Shown here piece by piece: positions 1 to 6,714 of a stretch of DNA of 15,215 nucleotides (its first letter is position 1; each line of letters begins with the position of its first letter). The DNA comes from an uncultured Sphingorhabdus sp. (lineage in GTDB: Bacteria; Pseudomonadota; Alphaproteobacteria; Sphingomonadales; Sphingomonadaceae), in NCBI GenBank assembly GCA_937873665.1, contig CALMYW010000280.1:1-15215 (forward strand). Reading direction: 5' to 3'. A program made the position numbers and the translations under genes. Under the pieces are notes generated by a model, which worked only from the letters and a program-made list of their open reading frames with translations, did no database searches and had not been told where the DNA came from.

Positions 1-55
1 GCTGAGGCTTATGCTTTAGCAGCCTAACCTGTGCAAGAACCGCTGGGTCAATACA
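1..55 (-). repeat. Left copy of a 54-bp terminal inverted repeat (probable mobile-element end)
   Basis: Bases 2-55 are the exact reverse complement of bases 15162-15215. Identity stops abruptly at base 55/56. Read from inside the window outwards, the repeat begins TGTATTGACCCAGCGG and runs off the end. Here it interrupts an IS3-type orfA reading frame after its 27th codon. The 5'-TG start resembles IS3 or IS481 family ends, but I cannot name the element. It contains short inverted arms, AGGCT and AGCCT. A repeat of about k-mer length at a contig end is also what an assembly graph gives when it runs into a multicopy element, so only the boundary can be read from this window. Confidence 0.85.
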
Positions 56-184
56 GCGGGTGATCGGCCGATTCGAACGAGCTCGACCATCTGCTGACGG
101 AATTCCGCCGGGTACGGCGGTCGAACTTTGGACATTTGCGACTCCTTGAACACAAAGAATGATGTGTCCACGGAAACGGGTCAA
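56..184 (-). mobile_element. Truncated 5' end of an IS3-family element with orfA N-terminus
   Basis: On the minus strand an ATG at 135 opens a frame reading MSKVRPPYPAEFRQQMVELV and then RIGRSPA. This is the characteristic N-terminus of IS3-family OrfA helix-turn-helix proteins. A good ribosome site (AAGGAG) lies just upstream of the ATG. The DNA from 136 to about 184, reading TTGACCCGTTTCCGTGGACA on the minus strand, looks like the terminal inverted repeat and leader of such an element. The frame is broken at base 55 by the window-end repeat, so only about 27 codons remain. It is a remnant with no transposase activity. Confidence 0.7.
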
Positions 185-282
185 CTCCAACTCCAGTCTG
201 TCGCATGATGGGCATCAGCGAGGCGACCTTCTACGTCTGGAAGAAGCGTTACGGCGGTGTCGGCCCGTCCGAGTTGCGCCGC
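184..282 (+). mobile_element. IS3-family OrfA internal fragment (HTH region)
   Basis: The plus-strand frame through 205 encodes VCRMMGISEATFYVWKKRYG followed by GVGPSELRR. This is the conserved helix-turn-helix segment of IS407-type IS3-family OrfA proteins. It has no start, no upstream orfA sequence and no downstream OrfB. At about base 283 the same frame passes directly into a segment resembling a different transposase family. It lies in the opposite orientation to the neighbouring IS3 5' end at 56-184 and may come from another copy. It is a dead fragment. Confidence 0.7.
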
Positions 283-375
283 TTCGAACACTTCGGCGGC
301 GCTCCGCGCGAGATCCTGTATGACCGCATGAAGACCGCAGTCCTGGGCGAGCCCGAGCAGGACAAGGCCATCACT
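283..375 (+). mobile_element. IS21-family IstA transposase fragment
   Basis: Continuing in frame from the IS3 OrfA fragment, the translation reads FEHFGGAPREILYDRMKTAV and then LGEPEQDKAI. This resembles the part of the IS21 IstA DDE domain with the FGG-P-R-LYDNMK pattern. Only about 30 codons are recognisable. Similarity stops just before the galE stop codon at 381-383. An open frame on this strand continues to 495 but is antisense to galE. The piece shows that several transposons inserted or recombined just beyond the 3' end of galE. It has no expected function. Confidence 0.6.
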
Positions 376-380
376 GACTA

Positions 381-1388
381 TCAATATCCGTTCGGGTTCA
401 ACTGCTGCCATCGCCAGGCGTCCCGCATCATCTCAGGCAGGCAGCGCTTGGCCTTCCAACCCAGCTCGCGCTCAGCCTTGCTCGGATCTGAATAGCAAGT
501 GGCAATGTCGCCCGGACGGCGTGGGGAAATCCGGTAGGGCACGGGCCTGCCACTTGCAGCCTCAAAGGCGCGGACCATATCCAACACGCTGTAGCCTTGG
601 CCTGTACCCAGGTTCCAAACATGCGCGCCTGTGCGCATTTCCAAGGCGTCAAGGGCGAGGAGGTGCCCTTCGGCCAAATCCACCACATGAATGTAGTCGC
701 GAACACCGGTGCCGTCGTGAGTGGAGTAGTCGTTGCCAAAAACCGCCAACTCGGGCAGTTTGCCAACCGCCACCTGGGCGATGTAAGGCAACAGGTTATT
801 GGGAATGCCATTCGGGTCTTCGCCGATCAGGCCGCTCTCATGCGCGCCCACCGGGTTGAAGTAGCGCAGGATGGCGATACGCCAACGTGGGTCAGACGCC
901 GCCAAGTCGCGCAACATGTCTTCCACCATCAGCTTGCTGCGGCCATAGGGGTTGGTAGGTTCGCCGACTGGGCAAGTCTCAGATATCGGCATCTGAGCAG
1001 GATCGCCGTAGACGGTTGCCGATGAACTGAACACGAAGCTAAAGACGCCCGCATCTGCCATGGCCTGCAGCAGCACTTGGCTGCCATGCACGTTGTTGTC
1101 GTAATAGCGGAGCGCCTGGGTCACGCTTTCACCCACGGCTTTCAAGCCAGCAAAGTGCAGAACGGCATCAATTGCATGCTCGGCAAACAAGAAATCCAGT
1201 AATGCACGGTCGCGAATGTCGCCTTGTATAAAAGTAGTAGAACGCCCGGCGATCTTCGCAACCCGAGACAACGACTCAGCTGAACTGTTGCTAAGGTTGT
1301 CGAGGATCACTACGTCCAACCCAGACTGCAAAAGGGCTACCGCGGTGTGCGATCCAATGTAGCCTGCACCGCCTGTCACTAAAATCAT
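381..1388 (-). CDS. galE: UDP-glucose 4-epimerase
   Basis: This 335-residue cytoplasmic short-chain dehydrogenase interconverts UDP-Glc and UDP-Gal (some members also UDP-GlcNAc and UDP-GalNAc) using bound NAD. The N-terminal [10 protein letters not shown] (residues 5-14) is the NAD-binding glycine motif. SSSATVYG (121-128) carries the catalytic Ser at 123, and YGRSK places the catalytic Tyr at 148 and Lys at 152, one residue off the E. coli GalE numbering. The length and the NPNGY C-terminus are typical of complete GalE. It starts with ATG, 52 bases after wecC, without a strong Shine-Dalgarno sequence, and is the last gene of the minus-strand run. It probably supplies galactose-type donors for the polysaccharide. 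Substrate preference cannot be read from the sequence. Confidence 0.95.
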   Translation of the reverse strand: MILVTGGAGYIGSHTAVALLQSGLDVVILDNLSNSSAESLSRVAKIAGRSTTFIQGDIRDRALLDFLFAEHAIDAVLHFAGLKAVGESVTQALRYYDNNVHGSQVLLQAMADAGVFSFVFSSSATVYGDPAQMPISETCPVGEPTNPYGRSKLMVEDMLRDLAASDPRWRIAILRYFNPVGAHESGLIGEDPNGIPNNLLPYIAQVAVGKLPELAVFGNDYSTHDGTGVRDYIHVVDLAEGHLLALDALEMRTGAHVWNLGTGQGYSVLDMVRAFEAASGRPVPYRISPRRPGDIATCYSDPSKAERELGWKAKRCLPEMMRDAWRWQQLNPNGY

Positions 1389-1440
1389 TTGCTAGATCGA
1401 TCTGTTTATAGACGGATAAAAATTTTGGATTCAGATAACT

Positions 1441-2661
1441 TCAACTCATTACCCCGCAAAAATCTAATGCACCACGCTCGAGGAGCGCAGATTTAACTGA
1501 AGCCTCGAAAAATCCCTTGTGTTTCACCAGCACAGCAAAAACATCTGCTGTATCCAAGGCAGCTTCTATTGTCACTAGTGGGAATCGGTCATGAGACTCG
1601 ATGTTGGGCTCCACTGCAACAACGTCATAGCCTTGCGCCAACAGAGCTTCGGCGATTTGGACGGCTGGAGACTCGCGTAGGTCATCGATGTCGGGTTTAA
1701 ATGCCAACCCCAGACAGGCTATCTTGGGTTTACGGCCGGTTCTTGCGGACACGTCTGCAACCTTATTCTTGATCTGGTCGATCGCCCAGACGGTTTTGTA
1801 GTTGTTTACCTCTCGTGCCGTTCGAATTAGGCGTGAGTTTTCAACGTCGCGCGCCACGATGAACCAAGGGTCGACAGCAATGCAGTGACCACCCACACCG
1901 GCGCCGGGCTGCAGAATGTTGACGCGCGGGTGGCGGTTGGCCAGTTGAATAAGGTTCCAGACGTTGATGCCTTCCTTGGCACAAATCAACGACAGCTCGT
2001 TGGCAAAAGCAATGTTGACGTCGCGGAAGCTATTTTCTGTAAGCTTACACATTTCGGCAGTTTTTGCATCGGTTTCCAGCACCTCGCCGCGCACAAAAGT
2101 TCGGTAAAAGCCCGCCACAGCTGTGGTTGCTTCAGGGGTCAGACCACCGACGACACGGTCGTTTTCAACCAACTCGGTCATGATCTTGCCAGGCAAGACG
2201 CGCTCCGGGCAGTAGGCCATGTGGATTTGGCTGATGTCTACGCCCTCCGTCTTCAATACGTCCGACATCTGCTGGGTTGTACCCACTGGTGAGGTTGACT
2301 CCAAAATCACCAAGTCTCCGGGTTTGACAAACCCGGCAATGCTGCGTGTGGCGGCCAGAACGTAATCAATGTTCGGCTGCGGAATGCCTTTACCCTCGTG
2401 AAAAGGCGTCGGCACACAAATCATGTAAACGTCGCCAGCCTGCGGCGTAGTAAACGCTTTAAGGCGTCCGGCGGACACTGCAGACCTCACAAACGCATCC
2501 AGATCAGGCTCGACGATGTGAATACGCCCTTGGTTGATGGTCTCAACCGCGTGGGTATTCAGATCAACCCCCACCACCTGATAGCCGTTGCTCGCTAGCA
2601 GTGCAGCCGTGGGTAAGCCTATATATCCCAAACCGACCACACAAATCGTCTTTTTAATCAA
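1441..2661 (-). CDS. wecC: UDP-N-acetyl-D-mannosamine dehydrogenase
   Basis: This 406-residue member of the UDP-glucose/GDP-mannose dehydrogenase family oxidises UDP-ManNAc to UDP-ManNAcA with two NAD. VVGLGYIGLPTAA (8-20) is the NAD-binding loop. KLTENSFRDVNIAFANE (206-222) includes the conserved active-site Lys and Asn region. GAGVGGHCIAVDPWF contains the catalytic Cys at 260. The C-terminal domain includes LGLAFKPDIDDLRESPA. It begins with TTG directly after the wecB stop codon, with AGGGGA six bases upstream, so it is likely coupled to wecB. Sitting next to wecB makes WecC the best assignment, although closely related nucleotide-sugar dehydrogenases (WbpA/WbpO type) share all the motifs. 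Confidence 0.93.
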   Translation of the reverse strand: MIKKTICVVGLGYIGLPTAALLASNGYQVVGVDLNTHAVETINQGRIHIVEPDLDAFVRSAVSAGRLKAFTTPQAGDVYMICVPTPFHEGKGIPQPNIDYVLAATRSIAGFVKPGDLVILESTSPVGTTQQMSDVLKTEGVDISQIHMAYCPERVLPGKIMTELVENDRVVGGLTPEATTAVAGFYRTFVRGEVLETDAKTAEMCKLTENSFRDVNIAFANELSLICAKEGINVWNLIQLANRHPRVNILQPGAGVGGHCIAVDPWFIVARDVENSRLIRTAREVNNYKTVWAIDQIKNKVADVSARTGRKPKIACLGLAFKPDIDDLRESPAVQIAEALLAQGYDVVAVEPNIESHDRFPLVTIEAALDTADVFAVLVKHKGFFEASVKSALLERGALDFCGVMS

Positions 2662-3801
2662 TTAAATTCCCCTAAGTACATCAATGATTCGTTCGCAGGC
2701 TTTTCCATCACCATAAGGGTTGTGGGCTCGCGACATGCGTTTGTAGGTAGCTTCGTTTTCCAGCAGCTCAGACACATTGGCCACAATTCGCTCGCGGTTG
2801 GCTCCCACTAAGATCACCGTTCCGGCGTCGACCGCTTCCGGCCGCTCGGTCACATCGCGCATCACCAGCACTGGCTTGCCCAAGCTGGGAGCCTCTTCCT
2901 GAATGCCGCCACTGTCTGTCAGCACAACATGACTGTGCTTCAGCAGGTAAACAAATGGCTCGTAATCCAGTGGCTCAATCAGGTGTACGTTTGGCAGGTC
3001 TGCCAAGAGCGACTTCACCGGTTGCTGCACGTTCGGGTTCAAATGCACCGGGTATACGAAATGAACATTTTGGTAACGTGCAGCCAAATCTTTCAGCGCC
3101 TCGCAAATCTGCGAAAATCCGTCGCCAAAATTCTCCCTACGGTGACCGGTAATCAGTACGAAGCGCTCACTCTGCCATGCAAACGGCAATCGGTCATCCA
3201 AAAAACGGGTGAGTTCGGCCTGACGCCCGGCATCCGAATCAATACGAGCCAGCACCCATAGCAACGCGTCAATGACCGTGTTACCGGTGACCGAAATCTG
3301 ATCTTCATCGACGCGCTCATTCAGCAAATTCTGTTGGCTGAACTCCGTCGGCGCAAAGTGCCAGCGTGTCACCTTGCTGGCTACCTGCCGGTTGAACTCC
3401 TCAGGGAACGGCGCGTACACGTCATGGGTTCGCAAGCCGGCTTCCACATGACCCACCGGCACACCCGCATAAAAGCCGGCCATAGCTGCGGCCAATGAGG
3501 TGGTGGTGTCGCCATGCACCAGCAAGGCGTCTGGCTTGTGCTGTCGCAACACATCGCGCATGCCCAGTAGCACTGACGCGGTCACGTCATACAAATCTTG
3601 TCCGGCCTTCATCAGATTCAGGTCAATGTCCGGGGTGATTTCAAAAACCCGCAACACCTGATCAAGCATCTGGCGGTGCTGCGCTGTCACACAAACCTGC
3701 GTTTCAAACTGCTCCGGGCAGGCCTTCAAGGCATGGTACAGCGGCGCCATCTTGATGGCTTCGGGCCTGGTACCAAACACCAGCATGATTTTTTTTGTCA
3801 C
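2662..3801 (-). CDS. wecB: UDP-N-acetylglucosamine 2-epimerase (non-hydrolysing)
   Basis: This 379-residue GT-B fold enzyme converts UDP-GlcNAc to UDP-ManNAc. VFGTRPEAIKMAPL (8-21) is the family signature. VHGDTTTS carries Asp98, VEAGLRT carries Glu120, PFPEEFNR carries Glu134, and TGHRREN carries His220, matching the catalytic residues of the family. LTDSGGIQEEAPSLGKPVL is the UDP-binding segment. The start is GTG at 3801, whose GTGA overlaps the stop of the upstream glycosyltransferase; an internal ATG at 3786 is possible but would cut into the conserved N-terminus. An eight-A run lies just after the start. The product is the substrate of the adjacent WecC, giving UDP-ManNAcA. Confidence 0.94.
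   Translation of the reverse strand: MTKKIMLVFGTRPEAIKMAPLYHALKACPEQFETQVCVTAQHRQMLDQVLRVFEITPDIDLNLMKAGQDLYDVTASVLLGMRDVLRQHKPDALLVHGDTTTSLAAAMAGFYAGVPVGHVEAGLRTHDVYAPFPEEFNRQVASKVTRWHFAPTEFSQQNLLNERVDEDQISVTGNTVIDALLWVLARIDSDAGRQAELTRFLDDRLPFAWQSERFVLITGHRRENFGDGFSQICEALKDLAARYQNVHFVYPVHLNPNVQQPVKSLLADLPNVHLIEPLDYEPFVYLLKHSHVVLTDSGGIQEEAPSLGKPVLVMRDVTERPEAVDAGTVILVGANRERIVANVSELLENEATYKRMSRAHNPYGDGKACERIIDVLRGI
2668..2673 (-). promoter_or_regulatory. Ribosome binding site deciding the TTG start of wecC
   Basis: On the minus strand AGGGGA lies six bases before the TTG at 2661-2659, inside the last codons of wecB. The spacing supports TTG as the true start; no ATG precedes the glycine-rich NAD-binding motif. 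Confidence 0.65.
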
Positions 3802-5027
3802 TTTGCAATCACTCCCTGCAAAATCTTGTGCATGTTTGCCGCCAATTGTTTACGGTCGTACCGCTTTGCAGCGGACAACCCGTTGGCTTTATAGCTTTTG
3901 AAGCGTGTTTCATCCGCACGTAACCTTAGCAGCGCGTCAACCAGCTGCTGGGCGTTGTCAGACTCAAACACTTCACCCATTTGTTCAGTCTGGACGATGA
4001 CCGCAGACTCACCCGTCACACCGTGCAACACCGGTATGCCCATGCCCATACACTCAAACAGCTTCGACGGAATCACCGATGTAAATAGCTCCGTCTTGCG
4101 CAAATGAATGATCGACACATCCAAAAGTGACCAATACCGCGGCACCTGATCCTTCGGCACCGATGCAACGAACACCACATTCCGCAGGCCCCGTGTCTTG
4201 GCGCTTTCAATCAGTTCAGCCTTTTTGGCACCGTCCCCCAAGAATAATATGCGAATGTTCTCCGCCCTCGGCACCTGTTGTAGGCTTTGTGCCGCATCCA
4301 ACAACGTTTCAAGACCGTGAGCTAAACCATGCGTACCGATGTAGCCAGCCACAAAGCAGCTATTCAGCCCAAGCTCGGCGCCCAAGTCAGCATCCTTTGG
4401 CAGTGGCGAAAAGTTGCTTAGATCCACGCCGTTGGTAATGACGTCAATCTTGCTCCCATCAATACCTCGACCCATCAACGTATGCTTGAACGCATGCGTT
4501 ACAGCCACAATGCGACTGGCGTGACGGTATAAGAACAACTCAATCCGTTCCAACACTCTGATGGCCAGCGAATCTTGCATCGCCCCCACAGCCTTGATCG
4601 ATTCGGGCCAGATATCTCGCAGTTCAAACACCCAAGGCACACGCTTGAGCCCACCCACCATCCAGGCTGCGCAAGCCGTGAAAAACTGGGGCGACGTACC
4701 GACCACCACATCCACCTTGCGTACAAACAAGGCAGCCAGGGTGCCGGTCAGCATAAAGCTCACATAGTCCAGCACTCGTTTGGCAAAACCTTCATTCGCC
4801 GTGATGTACGTCCATACCCGTATGACCCGAATGCCGTCCATCACCTCGCTTTGCCAAAGGCGGTTCTTGTAACCGTTAAACACCTGTCCCTTTGGAAAGT
4901 TAGGCGCACAGGTGATTACCGTCACTTTTGTACCCCGCGCTACCCACTCACGGCAATGCTCAAAAGTGCGGCTGGCTGGCGCATTCACCTCCGGCGGAAA
5001 GTTGTCCGTTAAAAAAAGAATATGCAA
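3798..5027 (-). CDS. wbuB: WbuB-type glycosyltransferase, family GT4
   Basis: This 409-residue cytoplasmic or membrane-associated GT-B glycosyltransferase has a typical WbuB-like N-terminus, MHILFLTDNFPPEVNAPASR. It also has the acceptor-side segment FELRDIWPESI and a C-terminal donor-binding domain with GYIGTHGLAHGLETLLDA and SKLFECMGMGIPVL. Characterised WbuB proteins add N-acetyl-L-fucosamine in E. coli O-antigens. No FucNAc synthesis genes are visible here, so the actual sugar is uncertain and could be ManNAcA or another residue. The start is TTG, preceded by TTGGAG five bases upstream, and it lies one base after the heparinase-like gene stop. It overlaps wecB by four bases. The symbol denotes similarity, not proven specificity. 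Confidence 0.85.
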   Translation of the reverse strand: MHILFLTDNFPPEVNAPASRTFEHCREWVARGTKVTVITCAPNFPKGQVFNGYKNRLWQSEVMDGIRVIRVWTYITANEGFAKRVLDYVSFMLTGTLAALFVRKVDVVVGTSPQFFTACAAWMVGGLKRVPWVFELRDIWPESIKAVGAMQDSLAIRVLERIELFLYRHASRIVAVTHAFKHTLMGRGIDGSKIDVITNGVDLSNFSPLPKDADLGAELGLNSCFVAGYIGTHGLAHGLETLLDAAQSLQQVPRAENIRILFLGDGAKKAELIESAKTRGLRNVVFVASVPKDQVPRYWSLLDVSIIHLRKTELFTSVIPSKLFECMGMGIPVLHGVTGESAVIVQTEQMGEVFESDNAQQLVDALLRLRADETRFKSYKANGLSAAKRYDRKQLAANMHKILQGVIAK

Positions 5028-5028
5028 A

Positions 5029-6714
5029 TCAACTCCAAGTCAATCGAACCTGTGCTTTTCCGTCATGCAAGTCCACCGCAATGCATTGGGTTGGCAAAAC
5101 TTTCCCAAACTCAGGGGCAAAGCCTGCACGCTCAAGCCGGCCAGAGCCGTTGTCTATCTTTACCAAGACACGCCTGCCATTAGCCAGCTTCAGATCAAAC
5201 ACATCCGGGGCAACCCGCTCGACACTGACATCGGGATGCAAGATGTAGCGCGCCACAGCAGGCCAGCACCCCCCTGAAACCGAATCGGCCACCACCATAT
5301 GACTCGGGCTGAATTGCCAGCTGCGCCTGTGAACAGGTTTGCCTGGCAATCGCTTGTACCCATCGTGCGAGCAAGCCACCGAGAGAACATCCGGGTATTC
5401 CGAAACTACCAGATCAAAAGGATAAGCTCGCCGGGCCACCCGAAACCCACCCCAGACCTCAGAGCTGCTTTCGCCATCAACTTCCACCGTGCTGTGGCTT
5501 ACAGTTTGCCGCTCACGCAGCCGCTCCGGTCCCAACCCATAGCGTGAAGTACCCCCGTTCACGATCACGCGTCGGCCAAACACCGAAAACTCAAATGACA
5601 AGGTGTCCGCATGGGCGTGGCCAGGCAGGTAATCCGGGCCAATCGGCGCAACATCCAGCAAGGCCACAGCGTCGGCGCATTCCAAACGGATGTACCCACT
5701 ATCCGCCCATTGGGTCAAGTGCAGACCACCTCCGTCATTGCATGGCGCGCAGCGTCGTGGCAATCCGGATAACACCGCAGCGGTACCCAGCACCCTGCCA
5801 GCATAGGCAGCCAACTCATCTGCAGTTGCTGCAATCCCGAACGCAGCATCGTTAAATAGCGCAATTTGTCCGTCCGGATGTTTCATTCCCTGCAACCAAT
5901 CTAACATCCGCAATGAAGCATCGCGCCACCGCGCCACCAAGGTTGTGGGCACTTGGTTGGCATACGCACCGGCAACGTTCAACAGATCCAGCACGTCTTC
6001 CAGAAAGATCGCGTGGTACATCGGGCTGCGTTCAAAGTTGCCGCCGTCCGGTAACACCTGTTCAGGCAGCTCCCGCGCCAGAATGTCCAAGCCCTTCGCC
6101 AACCACTGCCCTGCCTCAGGGCCTTCAAAATACAGGCCTGCAAACACCAAAGCTTTGGCGTTTGCAAACAAGTGATTTCCTAACAAGTGCACTTCCAGCC
6201 GTTTGCACAGCCACCGTGCTTGGGTTGCCAGACTTTGCACGCAACCAGCCGGCAATGTGTTGCCTGCCAGCGCCCACTTCACCCAATTCACGATTCTCAC
6301 TGACGAGGGATACGGCTCCCACCCATTTCCAGATGAGGGGGGATTTTCGGCAACCCAGCGCTGCATCAGCGCCAAATGCCAAACGGTTCGGTCGTGCGCA
6401 CCTTCCGCGTTCAAATCCTCAAAATAGTGCAGGTTGTAAAGCCAGAGCTTTTCTAAGACACTGTCGTTCCAGCCCCCCTTGGCGGGCAAATCGTGTTCAA
6501 CGCCCAAAAACTTGAAGCGGCACGGCCCCAGCATCGTGCGCTTGTGTGCAACCGGGGCTTGCCACTGGCCTTTCCGTTCCCGCAAAGAGGGCGCTTCGGC
6601 GACTGCGTTAACTTTTGGCTGTCGCAACTTGAACCACAAGCGCCCATAAAACTGCACGGGCTTTAGATGGCGCAAGGTGTGCCAGTAACGCACGCTCTTT
6701 GCTGCCAAAGTCAA
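5029..6714 (-). CDS. Heparinase II/III family protein
   Basis: This 561-residue protein has an N-terminal alpha/alpha-toroid-type region and a C-terminal beta-rich domain. Visible motifs are LLGNHLFANAKAL (177-189), RSPMYH (229-234), GHAHADTLSFE (365-375) and SHSTVEVDG (406-414), all hallmarks of polysaccharide-cluster heparinase II/III proteins. Members related to true lyases cleave uronic-acid polymers by beta-elimination. In O-antigen or capsule loci these homologues are common but mostly uncharacterised, and I see no convincing signal peptide. It starts with TTG, with TTGA overlapping the stop of the upstream oxidoreductase. It is followed one base later by the WbuB-type gene, so the three form a coupled unit. 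It may trim or modify a uronate-containing polymer, but this is inference. Confidence 0.88.
   Translation of the reverse strand: MTLAAKSVRYWHTLRHLKPVQFYGRLWFKLRQPKVNAVAEAPSLRERKGQWQAPVAHKRTMLGPCRFKFLGVEHDLPAKGGWNDSVLEKLWLYNLHYFEDLNAEGAHDRTVWHLALMQRWVAENPPSSGNGWEPYPSSVRIVNWVKWALAGNTLPAGCVQSLATQARWLCKRLEVHLLGNHLFANAKALVFAGLYFEGPEAGQWLAKGLDILARELPEQVLPDGGNFERSPMYHAIFLEDVLDLLNVAGAYANQVPTTLVARWRDASLRMLDWLQGMKHPDGQIALFNDAAFGIAATADELAAYAGRVLGTAAVLSGLPRRCAPCNDGGGLHLTQWADSGYIRLECADAVALLDVAPIGPDYLPGHAHADTLSFEFSVFGRRVIVNGGTSRYGLGPERLRERQTVSHSTVEVDGESSSEVWGGFRVARRAYPFDLVVSEYPDVLSVACSHDGYKRLPGKPVHRRSWQFSPSHMVVADSVSGGCWPAVARYILHPDVSVERVAPDVFDLKLANGRRVLVKIDNGSGRLERAGFAPEFGKVLPTQCIAVDLHDGKAQVRLTWS
5033..5038 (-). 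promoter_or_regulatory. Ribosome binding site for the TTG start of the WbuB-type gene
   Basis: On the minus strand TTGGAG lies five bases before the TTG at 5027-5025 and within the last codons of the heparinase-like gene. It supports the TTG start, which gives the conserved MHILFLTDNFPPE N-terminus. Confidence 0.6.

Noticed and set aside
205..495. A 96-codon plus-strand open frame starting in IS3-like sequence
   Set aside because: It is a hybrid of IS3 and IS21 fragments that then runs antisense into galE; only the transposon-derived pieces are meaningful.
1389..1440. Possible galE promoter with an AT-rich -10-like TATAAA
   Set aside because: No convincing -35 element at proper spacing; the gap is short and galE probably reads through from wecC.
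4575..5012. A 145-codon plus-strand open frame
   Set aside because: It is entirely antisense to the well-supported WbuB-type gene and shows no domain.
5913..6515. A 200-codon plus-strand open frame
   Set aside because: It is antisense to the heparinase-like gene, low in recognisable motifs and rich in Pro/Arg/Ser as expected for a shadow of a GC-rich gene.
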